Below are positions 1 through 9,770 of a stretch of 64,000 nucleotides of DNA, one piece after another (within the stretch, counting starts at the first letter, position 1; the number at the start of each line of letters is the position of its first letter). Location: NCBI RefSeq assembly GCF_900187065.1, contig NZ_LT906483.1, positions 62,001 through 126,000 of the forward strand, written 5' to 3'. Both the position numbers and the translations under genes were made by a program. The notes beneath the pieces are model-generated. The model saw nothing but the letters and a program-made list of their open reading frames with translations. It had not been told where the DNA came from and ran no database searches. The DNA is from Mycolicibacterium thermoresistibile. GTDB taxonomy: Bacteria; Actinomycetota; Actinomycetes; Mycobacteriales; Mycobacteriaceae.

Positions 1-1691
1 GCGCGGTGGGCATGCTGCCCAGCGCCCCGGAGCGGTCGCTGGAGCTGTTCACCGAGATCACCAACTACGACGAGTCGGCGTGCGACGCCTGGGTGGGCCG
101 CATCCGGTGCGGGGACACCGACCGGGTGACGTTGTTCCGGGCCTGGTATTCGCGCACCAACTTCGGTCAGCTGGCCGGCGCCGCCGAGATCTCGATGAAC
201 AGCGTCAACGCCCGCATCCCGATCGGCGGGCTGTTCGGTGACATCACCTATCCGATCAACTCGCCGTTGGCGATCACCATGGGTTTCGCGGTCAACGAGG
301 CCGCGGAGGGCAATTACGCCGACGCGATGGAGGCGCTGGAGGAGGTGCAGGCCAACGGGGCCGAGCACCTGGTGGCCTGGGTCAAGGCGGTGATCTACGC
401 GGCCGCCGAACGGTGGACCGACGTGATCGACGAGGTCCGCGGCGCCTCCGGCTGGCCGGACAAGGTGCTGGCCGCCGCCGGCGGGGTCGCCCACGGGGTC
501 GCGGCCGCCAACCTCGGTCTGTTCACCGAGGCCGAACGCCGGCTCACCGAGTCGAATGCGTCGCCGGCCGGTCAGGCGTGCGCCCCGGCGATCGCCTGGT
601 ATCTGGCGATGACGCGGCGCAGCCAGGGCAACGAGGACGCCGCCGTGGCCCTGCTGGAGTGGCTGCAGGCCACCCATCCGGAGCCCAAAGTCGCTGCGGC
701 GCTGAGGGATCCGAACTACCGGTTGGAGACCACCACCCCGGAGAAGATCGCGTCGCGCACCGATCCGTGGGATCCGTCCAGCGTGGTCGCCGACACCTCC
801 GGGCGGGAGAAGCTGCTCGCCGAGGCACAGGCCGAACTGGACCGTCAGATCGGATTGGGCCGGGTCAAGCAGCAGATCGAGGCGTATCGGGCCGCCACCC
901 AGATGGCCAAGCTGCGGGCCGCCCGCGGGATGAAGGTCGCCCAGACCTCCAAGCACATGATCTTCGCCGGGCCGCCGGGCACCGGCAAGACCACCATCGC
1001 CCGGGTGGTGGCGAACATCCTGGCCGGGCTCGGCGTCATCAGCGAGCCGAAGCTGGTCGAGACGTCGCGGAAGGATTTCGTCGCCGAGTACGAGGGTCAG
1101 TCGGCGGTCAAGACGGCCCGCACCATCGACCGCGCGCTCGGTGGGGTGCTGTTCATCGACGAGGCGTACACCCTGGTGCAGGAGCGCGACGGCCGCGCCG
1201 ACCCGTTCGGCACCGAGGCGCTGGACACGCTGCTGGCCCGGATGGAGAACGACCGGGACCGGCTGGTGGTGATCATCGCCGGCTACAGCGCCGACATCGA
1301 CCGGCTGCTGGAGGCCAACGACGGTCTGCGGTCCCGGTTCGCCACCCGCATCGAGTTCGACTCGTACAGCCCGGATGAGATCGTCGAGATCGCGACGGTG
1401 CTCGCCGCCGGCAATGACTCGTCCCTCAGCGACGAGGCGGCAAAGCGGGTGCTGGATGCGGCGACGCTGCTCAGCCAGCGCACCCTGAACGGTAAGCCGG
1501 CGCTGGACATCGCCGGGAACGGCCGCTACGCGCGGCAACTGGTGGAGGCCGGGGAGCAGAACCGCGACATGCGGTTGTCCCGGTTGCCGGACATCGAGAG
1601 CCTGGGCGTCGAGCAGCTCAGCGAGATCAGCGGCGACGACATGGCCGCGGCCATCGCCGATGTACACGCGCGGCTGAACATCAGCGAGTAG
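1..1691 (+). CDS. eccA1: EccA1, ESX-1 cytosolic AAA+ ATPase (5' end cut by window)
   Basis: EccA1 is the cytosolic AAA+ (CbxX/CfqX type) ATPase of ESX-1, thought to act on PE/PPE-EspG complexes. The N-terminal ~240 visible residues are the TPR-like domain. The C-terminal half has a Walker A (GPPGTGKTT, about residue 322 of the visible part) and Walker B (GGVLFIDEAY, about 380). The frame is open from the first base. By recall of M. tuberculosis EccA1 (573 aa), about a dozen N-terminal residues lie outside the window, so the GTG at 6 is not the true start. The next gene, eccB1, follows after 3 bp. Identity is very clear. Confidence 0.97.
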   Translation, partial: AVGMLPSAPERSLELFTEITNYDESACDAWVGRIRCGDTDRVTLFRAWYSRTNFGQLAGAAEISMNSVNARIPIGGLFGDITYPINSPLAITMGFAVNEAAEGNYADAMEALEEVQANGAEHLVAWVKAVIYAAAERWTDVIDEVRGASGWPDKVLAAAGGVAHGVAAANLGLFTEAERRLTESNASPAGQACAPAIAWYLAMTRRSQGNEDAAVALLEWLQATHPEPKVAAALRDPNYRLETTTPEKIASRTDPWDPSSVVADTSGREKLLAEAQAELDRQIGLGRVKQQIEAYRAATQMAKLRAARGMKVAQTSKHMIFAGPPGTGKTTIARVVANILAGLGVISEPKLVETSRKDFVAEYEGQSAVKTARTIDRALGGVLFIDEAYTLVQERDGRADPFGTEALDTLLARMENDRDRLVVIIAGYSADIDRLLEANDGLRSRFATRIEFDSYSPDEIVEIATVLAAGNDSSLSDEAAKRVLDAATLLSQRTLNGKPALDIAGNGRYARQLVEAGEQNRDMRLSRLPDIESLGVEQLSEISGDDMAAAIADVHARLNISE

Positions 1692-1694
1692 GCG

Positions 1695-3155
1695 ATGGCG
1701 GGATTCCGACTCACGACCAAGGTCCAGGTCAGCGGCTGGCGGTTTCTGCTGCGCCGTGTCGAGCACGCGATCGTGCGTCGGGACACCCGGATGTTCGACG
1801 ACCCGCTGCAGTTCTACAGCCGGGCGGTGCAGGCCGGCATCGTCATCTCGGTGTTGATCTGCCTGGGCGCGGTGCTGCTGGCCTACTTCAAGCCGCTCGG
1901 GAAACGCGGCGGTGACACCCTGCTGGTGGACCGCACCACCAATCAGCTCTATGTGACGCTGCCCGGCAGTGATCAGCTGCGGCCGGTGTACAACCTGACC
2001 TCGGCCCGGCTGGTGCTGGCCAACAACGCCACCCCGTCGGCGGTGAAATCCGAAGAGCTGGACCGGATGCCCAAGGGCCAGCCGATCGGCATCCCGGGCG
2101 CGCCGTACGCCACCCCGCTGGCCGCGCCGCAGTCGACGTGGACGTTGTGCGACACCGTCACCAGACCGGAGAGTGTGAGCCCGACGTTGCGGACGTCGGT
2201 GCTGGTGCTGCCGTTGGCCACCGACACCGCGGTCGGACCGATGAACCCGAACCAGGGCATGCTGGTGACCTATCAGGGCAAGCCGTGGCTGGTCACCGAT
2301 CGGGGCCGGCATTCGATCGATCTGGCCGACCGGGCGGTCACCTCGGCCGTCGGCATCCCGGTGACGGCGCGGGCCACCCCGATCTCCACGGGCCTGTTCA
2401 ACGCGCTGCCCAACGCCGGGCCCTGGCAGGTGCCCGATGTGCCGGCCGCGGGCGCGCCGAATACCGTTGGGCTGCCGGAGCATCTGGTTATCGGCTCGGT
2501 GTTCAAGACCGTCACCGACTCCGAACAGCACTATGTGGTGTTGCCGGACGGGGTGGCCCGGGTCAACAACACCACCGCGGCCGCATTGCGGGCCCGCAAC
2601 TCCTACGGGCTGGTGATGCCGCCGACCATCGAGTCCAGCGTGGTGGCGCGCATCCCGGAGCACGTGTTCGTCTCACCGCTGCCGGACCGTCCGCTGGACA
2701 TGCTGTTGCGCGAGGAGACCCCGACACTGTGCTGGTCCTGGCAGCGCGAACCCGGTGACCAGGCGCCCGAGACGACGGTGATTGCCGGCCGGCGGTTGCC
2801 GATCGCCCCGTCGGCGATGAACCGCGGTATCGACCAGATCGGTGGTGACGCCACGGTGTATCTGGCCGGCGGCCAGTACATCCGGTTGCAGTCGCCGGAT
2901 CCGCGGTACGGCGAGAGCCTGTACTACATCGACCCGCAGGGCGTGCGGTACGGCCTACCCGACGAGGACACCGCCGGCTACCTCGGCCTGCACGGTCCGG
3001 CGACCGCGCCCTGGCAGGTGGTCAGCCTGCTGGTGGACGGACCGGTGCTGTCCAAGGCGGCGGCGCTGGTGGAACACGATGTGCTGCCCGGAAATCCCCA
3101 TCCCCGCAAGATCGCCGACGGCGCCGCGGCGGCGCCGGGTCCCGGAGGCGGCTGA
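1695..3155 (+). CDS. eccB1: EccB1, ESX-1 membrane/periplasmic core component
   Basis: A 486-aa protein with a short cytosolic N-terminus, one membrane segment ([19 protein letters not shown], about residues 46-65) and a large periplasmic domain, as in the EccB family. EccB dimers form the periplasmic part of the EccBCDE membrane complex. The ATG lies 3 bp after eccA1, and the stop overlaps the eccCa1 start (TGATG), indicating translational coupling. A Gly/Ala-rich C-terminal tail ends the protein. No frame disruption is seen. Confidence 0.97.
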   Translation: MAGFRLTTKVQVSGWRFLLRRVEHAIVRRDTRMFDDPLQFYSRAVQAGIVISVLICLGAVLLAYFKPLGKRGGDTLLVDRTTNQLYVTLPGSDQLRPVYNLTSARLVLANNATPSAVKSEELDRMPKGQPIGIPGAPYATPLAAPQSTWTLCDTVTRPESVSPTLRTSVLVLPLATDTAVGPMNPNQGMLVTYQGKPWLVTDRGRHSIDLADRAVTSAVGIPVTARATPISTGLFNALPNAGPWQVPDVPAAGAPNTVGLPEHLVIGSVFKTVTDSEQHYVVLPDGVARVNNTTAAALRARNSYGLVMPPTIESSVVARIPEHVFVSPLPDRPLDMLLREETPTLCWSWQREPGDQAPETTVIAGRRLPIAPSAMNRGIDQIGGDATVYLAGGQYIRLQSPDPRYGESLYYIDPQGVRYGLPDEDTAGYLGLHGPATAPWQVVSLLVDGPVLSKAAALVEHDVLPGNPHPRKIADGAAAAPGPGGG

Positions 3156-5383
3156 TGACGACCCGTAAGTTCACCCCGACCATCAAACGCGGGCCGCGGC
3201 TGACGCCCGGCGAGATCAACGTCACCCCACCGGAAGACCTCGGCGTCGAGATCCCGCCGTCGGGTGTGCAGAAGGCTCTGCCGTGGGTGATGGGCGGCTG
3301 CATGCTCGGCATGATCGCGATCATGGTGTTCACCGGCATCCGGAACCTGTCGCCGTACATGCTGATGATGCCGCTGATGATGGTGATGGCCACGGTCGGT
3401 TTCATGGCCGGCGGCGGGCCGGGCGGCAAGCGGGTGCCGGAGATCAACGCCGACCGCAAGGAGTATCTGCGGTATCTGGCCGGGCTGCGCAACCGGGTCA
3501 CCTCGTCGGCGGCCGCCCAGGTGACGTTCTTCGCCTACCACGCACCGCATCCCGACGATCTGCTGTCGATCGTCGGCACCCACCGGCAGTGGTCACGGCA
3601 GACCAACGCCGACTTCTACGCCGCGGTGCGGATCGGGATCGGCTCCGAACCGGCGGTGGACCGGTTGCTCAAACCGTCGGTGGGGGCGGAGCTGGTCGGC
3701 CCGCAGGGCGCACCGCAACCGCACCTGGAACCGGTAAGCCACATGTGGGTGACGAAGTTCCTGCGCACCCACGGTCTGATCCACGACTGCCCGAAACTCG
3801 TTCAGCTGCGGACCTTTCCGACCATCGCGATCGGTGGCGACCCGGAGGGCGCGGCGCGGCTGCTGACCGCGATGATCTGCCATCTGGCGGTGTTCCATCC
3901 GCCGGACCTGCTGCAGATCCGGGTGTTGACCGACAACCCGGAGGATCCGGAGTGGTCCTGGATCAAGTGGCTGCCGCACGTGCAGCACCCGACCGACACC
4001 GACGCGGCCGGTCCCACCCGGATGGTGTTCACCCGCCCGGACGGGCTCAGCGATCTGGCCGCCCGCGGCCCGCACACCGCCGACTCCGCGCCGTCCGGCC
4101 CGTACGTGGTGGTGGTCGATCTGACCGGTGGGAAGGCCGGATTCCCGGTGGACGGCCGCGCCGGGGTCACCGTGCTCACCCTGGGTAACCACCGCGGCTC
4201 CAACTACCGCATCCGGGTGGCGGCCGACGGCACCGCCGACGACCGGCTGCCCGGGCAGTCGTTCCGGCTGGTCACCTCGGTGGCCGACCGGATGACCCCG
4301 GAGCAGGCCGGCCATGTCGCCCGTAAGCTCGCGGGCTGGTCGATCACCGGCACGATCATCGACAAGAACGTGCGGGTGCAGAAGAAGGTGGCCACCGAGT
4401 GGCATCAGCTGGTCGGCGCGCAGTCGGTCGAGGAGGTCACCCCGGCGCGCTGGCGGATGTTCGCCGACACCGACCGGGACCGGTTGAGGATCCCGTTCGG
4501 TCATGAACTCAAGACCGGCGAGATCATGTACCTCGACATCAAGGAGGGCGCCGAGTTCGGCGCCGGTCCGCACGGCATGCTGATCGGCACCACCGGTTCG
4601 GGCAAGTCGGAGTTCCTGCGCACCCTGATCCTGTCGCTGGCGGCGACGCATCACCCGGATCAGGTGAACCTGCTGCTGACCGACTTCAAGGGCGGTTCGA
4701 CCTTCCTGGGCATGGAGAAGCTGCCGCACACCGCGGCGGTGGTCACCAACATGGAGGAAGAGGCCGAACTGGTCAGCCGGATGGGCGAGGTGCTCACCGG
4801 CGAGCTGGACCGGCGGCAGTCGATTCTGCGTCAGGCCGGTATGCAGGTCGGCGCCGCCGGTGCGCTGTCCGGTGTCGCCGAGTACGAGAAGTACCGCGAA
4901 CGGGGGGCCGATCTCCCGCCGCTGCCGACGCTTTTCGTCGTGGTCGACGAGTTCGCCGAGCTGCTGCAGAACCATCCGGACTTCATCAATCTGTTCGACC
5001 GGATCTGCCGGGTGGGCCGCTCGCTGCGGGTGCATCTGCTGCTGGCCACCCAGTCGTTGAACACCGGCGGGGTGCGCATCGACAAGCTGGAACCGAACCT
5101 CACCTACCGCATCGCGTTGCGCACCACCAGCTCCACCGAGTCCAAGGCCGTGATCGGGACGCCGGAGGCGCAGTACATCACCAACAAGGAGAGCGGCGTG
5201 GGCTTCCTGCGGGTCGGGATGGAGGATCCGGTGAAGTTCCGCACCGTCTACACCGGCAATCCGTACGTCCCCCACTCGTCGGCCTCCGAGAACGGTGAGG
5301 CCAGACCCCGGGTGCCGGAGCGGCAGCGGGTCCGGATCCGCGAGTTCACGTGCGCACCGATTCCCGAGGCGATGGTGAACTGA
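3155..5383 (+). CDS. eccCa1: EccCa1, FtsK/SpoIIIE-type ATPase, membrane half of the ESX-1 motor
   Basis: 742 aa. Two N-terminal membrane segments (about residues 45-62 and 68-87) precede a DUF/stalk region and the first FtsK/SpoIIIE ATPase domain, with Walker A GTTGSGKS (about residue 478) and Walker [11 protein letters not shown] (about 598). In ESX-1 the EccC motor is split into EccCa and EccCb; this is the membrane-anchored half carrying ATPase 1. The start overlaps the eccB1 stop and the stop overlaps the eccCb1 start (TGATGA), so the three genes are coupled. Confidence 0.97.
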   Translation: MTTRKFTPTIKRGPRLTPGEINVTPPEDLGVEIPPSGVQKALPWVMGGCMLGMIAIMVFTGIRNLSPYMLMMPLMMVMATVGFMAGGGPGGKRVPEINADRKEYLRYLAGLRNRVTSSAAAQVTFFAYHAPHPDDLLSIVGTHRQWSRQTNADFYAAVRIGIGSEPAVDRLLKPSVGAELVGPQGAPQPHLEPVSHMWVTKFLRTHGLIHDCPKLVQLRTFPTIAIGGDPEGAARLLTAMICHLAVFHPPDLLQIRVLTDNPEDPEWSWIKWLPHVQHPTDTDAAGPTRMVFTRPDGLSDLAARGPHTADSAPSGPYVVVVDLTGGKAGFPVDGRAGVTVLTLGNHRGSNYRIRVAADGTADDRLPGQSFRLVTSVADRMTPEQAGHVARKLAGWSITGTIIDKNVRVQKKVATEWHQLVGAQSVEEVTPARWRMFADTDRDRLRIPFGHELKTGEIMYLDIKEGAEFGAGPHGMLIGTTGSGKSEFLRTLILSLAATHHPDQVNLLLTDFKGGSTFLGMEKLPHTAAVVTNMEEEAELVSRMGEVLTGELDRRQSILRQAGMQVGAAGALSGVAEYEKYRERGADLPPLPTLFVVVDEFAELLQNHPDFINLFDRICRVGRSLRVHLLLATQSLNTGGVRIDKLEPNLTYRIALRTTSSTESKAVIGTPEAQYITNKESGVGFLRVGMEDPVKFRTVYTGNPYVPHSSASENGEARPRVPERQRVRIREFTCAPIPEAMVN

Positions 5384-7140
5384 TGAGCGTCACGTCCAAT
5401 CAGCGGGTGCTGCGCGAGGTCGTTCTCGACCAGTTGTCGACGGGCGAGAACCGGGCCTACCGGATGTGGTTGCCGCCGTTGGCCGAACCGACCCCGGTCG
5501 ACGAGCTGATCGCCCGCGACCCGAACCGCCGCCCGCTGTGGTTCGGTCTGGGCGTCATGGACGAGCCCCGCCGGCACCGCCAGGAGGTGTGGGGTATCGA
5601 CGTGTCCGGGGCGGGTGGCAACATCGCGATCGGAGGCGCCCCGCAGACCGGCAAGTCGACGTTCCTGCAGACCATGATCCTGTCGGCGTCGGCCACCCAC
5701 ACGCCGCGGCAGGTGCAGTTCTACTGCGTCGACCTCGGCGGCGGCGGGCTGATGTACCTCGAGGATCTGCCGCATGTCGGAGGCGTCGCCACCCGTTCGG
5801 AGCCGGACCGGGTGAACAGGGTCATCGCCGAGGTGAAAGCGGTTCTGCGGCAACGCGAAGCGATCTTCAAGCAGCTGCGCGTAGGCTCGATGGAGCAGTA
5901 CCGGCAGATGCGGGAGGACCCGAACAACCCGGCGTCCAAGGATCCGTTCGGCGACCTGTTCCTGGTCATCGACGGCTGGCCCGCGTTCGTGTCGGAGTTC
6001 CCGGATCTGGAGCCGGTGGTCCAGGATCTGGCCGGTCAGGGTCTGGCGTTCGGGGTGCACACCGTCATCTCCACCCCGCGGTGGACCGAGTTGAAGTCAC
6101 GGGTGCGCGACTATCTGGGCACCAAGGTCGAGTTCCGGCTGGGTGACGTCAACGAAACCCAGATCGACCGGATCACCCGGGAGATCCCGGCGGACCGGCC
6201 CGGCCGCGCGATCTCGATGGAGAAGCACCATCTGATGATGGGGGTGCCCCGGCTCGACGGGGTGCACAGCGCCGACGACCTGGTCACCGCGATCACCGCC
6301 GCGGTGGAGCGGATCGCCTCGCGGCACACCGAGGTGGCACCACGGGTGCGGGTGCTGCCCGAGCGTATCCACCTCAACCAGCTGGATCCGAATCCGCCTG
6401 GGCCGGAATCGGATTACCGCACACGCTGGACCATCCCGCTGGGGGTTCGCGAGGCGGACCTGTCGGTGGCCTACAACCAGATGTACATCACCCCGCACCA
6501 GATCATCTTCGGGGCGCCGAAATCGGGCAAGACCCGTATCGCGCATGCGTTGGCGCAGGCGATCTGCGCGCGCAACAGCCCCGATCAGGTGCGATTCATG
6601 CTGGCCGACTTCCGGTCCGGGTTGCTCGATGCGGTGCCGGAGAGCCATCTGCTCGCCGCCGGGGCGGTGAACCGCAACAACACCGTGCTCGAGGAGTCGA
6701 TCAAGGCGTTGGCGGCCAATCTCAAGAAGCGGCTGCCGCCACCGGATCTGACGACCGCGCAATTACGGTCGCGGTCCTGGTGGAGCGGCCCGGATGTGGT
6801 GCTGCTGGTCGATGACTGGCACATGATCGTCGCGGCCAGCGGAATGATGTCGCCGATGACGCCGCTGGCCCCGTTGTTGCCGGCGTCGGCCGACATCGGC
6901 CTGCACATCATCGTGACCTGTCAGATGAGTCAGGCCCACAAGGCGACCATGGACAAGTTCGTCGGCGCCGCGTTCGGCGCGGGATCCCCGACGATGTTCC
7001 TGTCCGGCGAGAAGAACGATTTCCCGTCCCGCGACATCATCGTCAAGAAAAGGCCGCCTGGCCAGGCATTCCTGGTCACGCCGGATGCGAAGGAGGTCAT
7101 CCAGGCCGCGTATGTGGAGGCCCCGGAAGAAGAAGTGTGA
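5383..7140 (+). CDS. eccCb1: EccCb1, cytosolic half of the ESX-1 FtsK/SpoIIIE motor
   Basis: 585 aa from the ATG at 5383, which overlaps the eccCa1 stop; an upstream in-frame GTG at 5350 is less likely. It carries ATPase domains 2 and 3: Walker [11 protein letters not shown] (about residue 84) with an LFLVIDGW Walker B-like strand, and GAPKSGKTR (about 377) with VVLLVDDW. EccCb1 binds the C-terminal signal of EsxB and delivers substrates to EccCa1. A 171-bp gap to PE35 follows, where a new transcription unit may begin. Confidence 0.96.
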   Translation: MSVTSNQRVLREVVLDQLSTGENRAYRMWLPPLAEPTPVDELIARDPNRRPLWFGLGVMDEPRRHRQEVWGIDVSGAGGNIAIGGAPQTGKSTFLQTMILSASATHTPRQVQFYCVDLGGGGLMYLEDLPHVGGVATRSEPDRVNRVIAEVKAVLRQREAIFKQLRVGSMEQYRQMREDPNNPASKDPFGDLFLVIDGWPAFVSEFPDLEPVVQDLAGQGLAFGVHTVISTPRWTELKSRVRDYLGTKVEFRLGDVNETQIDRITREIPADRPGRAISMEKHHLMMGVPRLDGVHSADDLVTAITAAVERIASRHTEVAPRVRVLPERIHLNQLDPNPPGPESDYRTRWTIPLGVREADLSVAYNQMYITPHQIIFGAPKSGKTRIAHALAQAICARNSPDQVRFMLADFRSGLLDAVPESHLLAAGAVNRNNTVLEESIKALAANLKKRLPPPDLTTAQLRSRSWWSGPDVVLLVDDWHMIVAASGMMSPMTPLAPLLPASADIGLHIIVTCQMSQAHKATMDKFVGAAFGAGSPTMFLSGEKNDFPSRDIIVKKRPPGQAFLVTPDAKEVIQAAYVEAPEEEV

Positions 7141-7311
7141 CGACCACCCCGCAATGGCGGTTAGTATCTACCCAGACTCTTTCAGCAACGGTCGCTGAGA
7201 GGCGTCAGCAAACAATTCGGGGGAGCCGGTATTGACGCCCAGGCAAGCGTCATTTCGTACCGGTACATATCGATGTCCAGTCAATTCGACCCATCAAGGA
7301 GCCAGGCGCAA
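7141..7311 (+). promoter_or_regulatory. Upstream region of the PE35-PPE68-esxBA unit
   Basis: This is the first sizeable gap in the core operon. It contains TAGTAT (7162-7167, in cggTTAGTATctacc), which fits the mycobacterial TANNNT -10 form, and the ribosome-binding sequence AAGGAG about 11 bases before the PE35 ATG at 7312. A dedicated promoter here would allow high expression of the secreted substrates. The start site is not proven. Confidence 0.35.
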
Positions 7312-7608
7312 ATGCAACCTATGACTCATGATTCGGGCGCTGTGGGAATCGGCTCCCAGGTCATCGCAAACGGAACCCGCGGCCTGGCCGTCGGCACCGC
7401 CGCCTCCGCCGAGGTGACCGCGTTGGTGCCGGCCGGCGCCGATGAGGTGTCCGCGCAGGCGGCGGCCGCGTTCGCGAAAGAGGGGATGGAAGCGCTCGCG
7501 CTGAACACCTTCGCGCAGGAGGAGTTGGCCCGGGCCGGTGCCGCGGTGGTTCAGATCGCCGGCATCTACGACGCCGTCGACGCCGCGAACGCCGGCACCC
7601 TGGCCTGA
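7312..7608 (+). CDS. pe35: PE35, PE-family ESX-1 substrate
   Basis: 98 aa. The PE-type core VPAGADEVSAQAAAAF is followed by the general secretion motif YxxxD (YDAVD) near the C-terminus, as in M. tuberculosis PE35. I chose the ATG at 7312 because AAGGAG lies just upstream and the product length matches PE35; an in-frame ATG at 7273 would add 13 residues without a good ribosome site. PE35 forms a heterodimer with the next product, PPE68, and is exported by ESX-1. Confidence 0.92.
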   Translation: MQPMTHDSGAVGIGSQVIANGTRGLAVGTAASAEVTALVPAGADEVSAQAAAAFAKEGMEALALNTFAQEELARAGAAVVQIAGIYDAVDAANAGTLA

Positions 7609-7653
7609 CCCGCACGGTAGAGAACCGCCCACGACGTTCCAGGAGCTCCGTCG

Positions 7654-8961
7654 ATGTTCTGGCATGCGATGCCCCCCGAGGTGAACACCTCGCGGTTGAT
7701 GGCAGGTGCCGGCACAGCGCCGATGCTGCAGGCCGCCGCCGGGTGGGAGGCGTTCGCGATCTCCCTGGAGACGCAGGCGGACGAACTGGCCGGCAGCCTC
7801 GCCGCACTGGCGGGGGCCTGGACCGGTGGCGCCAGTGAACGCGCGATCGCGGCGATCACCCCGATGATCGTGTGGCTGCGGACGGTGTCGGCGCAGGCGC
7901 ACAAGCGCAGCGCGCAGGCGCTGGCGCAGGCCGCGGCCTACTCCACCGCGATGGCGACCACGCCGCCGCTGGCGGAGATCGAGCAGAACCACATCACCCG
8001 TGCGGTGTTGCATGCCACCAATTTCCTCGGCATCAACACGGTTCCCATCGGCATCAACGAGATGGACTACTTCGTGCGGATGTGGAATCAGGCGGCCGGC
8101 GCGATGGACGTCTATCAGGCGGAGACGGCGATGAACATCCTGTTCGAGCCGATCATGCCGATGAAGCCGATCGTGATCCCGGGCGTCGGGGAGGCCGCGG
8201 TCGCGGGGGCGCTGGGCAAGGCGGCGGCGATGGCGCCGGCTGCGGCGGCACGTGACCTGGTGTTCGCGAAGGTCAGTGCGCAGGCGACGGTGGAGTCGGC
8301 TGCCCTGCAGGCGGGCCGGGCGGTGGCGCAGGGCAACATGGCCGCCCAGCGGGCCGAGGGAACGGTGCAGAAGACCGAGAACCTGGCCCACCAGAGCGCC
8401 ACCCGGTCCGAGCCGCAGCAGTTGCAGCAGGGTGTCCAGATGGGCATGCAGATGGGCAGCCAGCTCGGGTCGACGCTGGCACAGCTGCCGCAGCAGGCCG
8501 GCCAGATGATCAGCCAGCCCATGCAGCAGTTGACCGCACCGCTGCAGCAGGTGTCGTCGGTGTTCGGGCAGATGGGCGGGATGGGCAGTGGCGACAGCGC
8601 GCAGATCGGGTTGATCGGCGCCAGCCCGTTCTCCAACCATCCGCTGGCCGGTGGATCGGGCCCGGCCACCGGCGCGGGTCTGGTGCGGGCGGCGTCGTTG
8701 CCGGGCCTCGGCGGAACGTCGCCCACCACCTCGCTGATCTCGAACCTGCTCGGGCACCAGAACCCGACGGCGGCGCCCGCTCCGACCGGGGCGGTGGCCG
8801 GTGGCGCGGGGACCGGGCCGGCGCCGATCGGCGGTGGGGGTATGGGCGCGCCGATGGCGGCGATGGGCCAGAACCAGAAGAGCGGCGGCTCCAAGTCCGG
8901 GCTGAAGGCGCCCGCCCCGCTCGTCCAGGACCTGAGCGAAGACGAGGGTGACGACTGGTAG
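7654..8961 (+). CDS. ppe68: PPE68, PPE-family ESX-1 substrate
   Basis: 435 aa with an N-terminal PPE motif (MPPEVNTSRL), the helical PPE domain with a WTGGAS WxG turn near residue 56, then a long Gln/Met- and Gly-rich C-terminal part. The position between PE35 and esxB is diagnostic. The partner is PE35; ESX-1 specificity is normally given by EspG1, whose gene is not in the window and is expected upstream of eccA1. Confidence 0.95.
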   Translation: MFWHAMPPEVNTSRLMAGAGTAPMLQAAAGWEAFAISLETQADELAGSLAALAGAWTGGASERAIAAITPMIVWLRTVSAQAHKRSAQALAQAAAYSTAMATTPPLAEIEQNHITRAVLHATNFLGINTVPIGINEMDYFVRMWNQAAGAMDVYQAETAMNILFEPIMPMKPIVIPGVGEAAVAGALGKAAAMAPAAAARDLVFAKVSAQATVESAALQAGRAVAQGNMAAQRAEGTVQKTENLAHQSATRSEPQQLQQGVQMGMQMGSQLGSTLAQLPQQAGQMISQPMQQLTAPLQQVSSVFGQMGGMGSGDSAQIGLIGASPFSNHPLAGGSGPATGAGLVRAASLPGLGGTSPTTSLISNLLGHQNPTAAPAPTGAVAGGAGTGPAPIGGGGMGAPMAAMGQNQKSGGSKSGLKAPAPLVQDLSEDEGDDW

Positions 8962-8979
8962 TCGTCCCGACCAGACTTT

Positions 8980-8995
8980 CCGGCCACCCGGCCGG
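8980..8995 (+). other. Small GC-rich hairpin between PPE68 and esxB
   Basis: The arms CCGGCC and GGCCGG are separated by ACCC just after the PPE68 stop. A purine-only tract (about 9016-9041) then runs into the esxB start and includes its ribosome-binding site. The hairpin may act as an mRNA processing or stability element; no T-run follows, so it is not a classical terminator. Confidence 0.35.
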
Positions 8996-9047
8996 TGAGA
9001 CTCGCCCCCGTGGTGAGGACAAAGGAAGAAGAGAAAGAGAATCCAGC

Positions 9048-9350
9048 ATGGCACAGATGAATACCGATGCCGCTGTCCTCGCCAAGGAGGCAGCGAACTT
9101 CGAACGGATCTCCGGTGAGCTCAAGGGCGTGATGGGGCAGGTCGACGCCACCGCGAGCGCGCTGGCCGCGCAGATGGTCGGTGCGGCGGGCACTGCCGCC
9201 CAGCAGGCGCTGCTCCGTTTCCAGGAGGCCGCACAGCGTCAGGTGCAGGAGCTGAACGACATTTCGGCCAACATCCACACCTCGGGTGTGCAGTACAGCG
9301 CCACCGACGACGATCAGGCCGCCGCGCTGGCGCAGGCGATGAACCTCTGA
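9048..9350 (+). CDS. esxB: EsxB (CFP-10), WXG100 ESX-1 substrate
   Basis: 100 aa, a two-helix WXG100 protein that forms a 1:1 dimer with EsxA. The turn reads QMVGAAG, so the Trp of the canonical WxG is Met here. The C-terminal export motif YxxxD is present as YSATD. The last residues correspond to the segment bound by EccCb1. Strong purine-rich translation signal upstream; esxA starts 30 bp downstream. Confidence 0.97.
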   Translation: MAQMNTDAAVLAKEAANFERISGELKGVMGQVDATASALAAQMVGAAGTAAQQALLRFQEAAQRQVQELNDISANIHTSGVQYSATDDDQAAALAQAMNL

Positions 9351-9380
9351 CCATCACGACTCAACCGAACGGAGTAATCA

Positions 9381-9668
9381 ATGTCGCAACAGGTTTGGAA
9401 TTTCGCCGGTATCGAGGGCGGCGCGGGTGAGATCCACGCCGCCGTGGGCACCACCGCCGGGCTGCTCGATGAGGGCAAGGCGTCGCTCGCAGCGCTGGCC
9501 TCGGCGTGGGGCGGCTCGGGTTCGGAGGCCTACCAGGCCGTGCAGATGCGCTGGGACAGCGTGTCGGCCGAGTTGAACGCGGCCCTGCAGAATCTGGCCC
9601 AGACCATCAGCGAGGCCGGTGCCAACATGGCGCAGACCGAAGCCGGCGTCACCGGGATGTTCGCCTAA
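9381..9668 (+). CDS. esxA: EsxA (ESAT-6), WXG100 ESX-1 substrate
   Basis: 95 aa, the same length as M. tuberculosis EsxA, with an intact WGG turn (SAWGGSG) and the C-terminal TGMFA typical of the family. It is secreted as a dimer with EsxB. A GGAG ribosome site lies about 9 bases upstream of the ATG. Confidence 0.98.
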   Translation: MSQQVWNFAGIEGGAGEIHAAVGTTAGLLDEGKASLAALASAWGGSGSEAYQAVQMRWDSVSAELNAALQNLAQTISEAGANMAQTEAGVTGMFA

Positions 9669-9684
9669 CACGACGAAGCACGCA

Positions 9685-9731
9685 GGTGGGCGGAGCGGCC
9701 GCGCCCCCGGGAGGCGGCCGATTCGCCCACC
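9685..9731 (+). terminator. Long GC-rich stem-loop between esxA and espI
   Basis: The outer arms GGTGGGCG (9685-9692) and CGCCCACC (9724-9731) are perfectly complementary, and the loop contains a second GGCCGC/GCGGCC pairing. It lies in the 102-bp gap after esxA. No U-tract follows, so it could be an attenuator that lowers espI expression relative to esxBA, or an mRNA-stabilising 3' structure. Confidence 0.45.
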
Positions 9732-9770
9732 ATCGTGCGTGCGTCATGTCACCACTATCGAGAGGTACTC

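Noticed and set aside
3593..5275. Long open frame of 560 codons antisense to eccCa1
   Set aside because: An artefact of GC-rich codon structure: Arg/His/Gly-rich translation, no domain, fully inside a certain gene.
7294..9278. Long minus-strand frames opposite PE35, PPE68 and esxB
   Set aside because: Low-complexity translation on the opposite strand of well-identified genes; no independent support.
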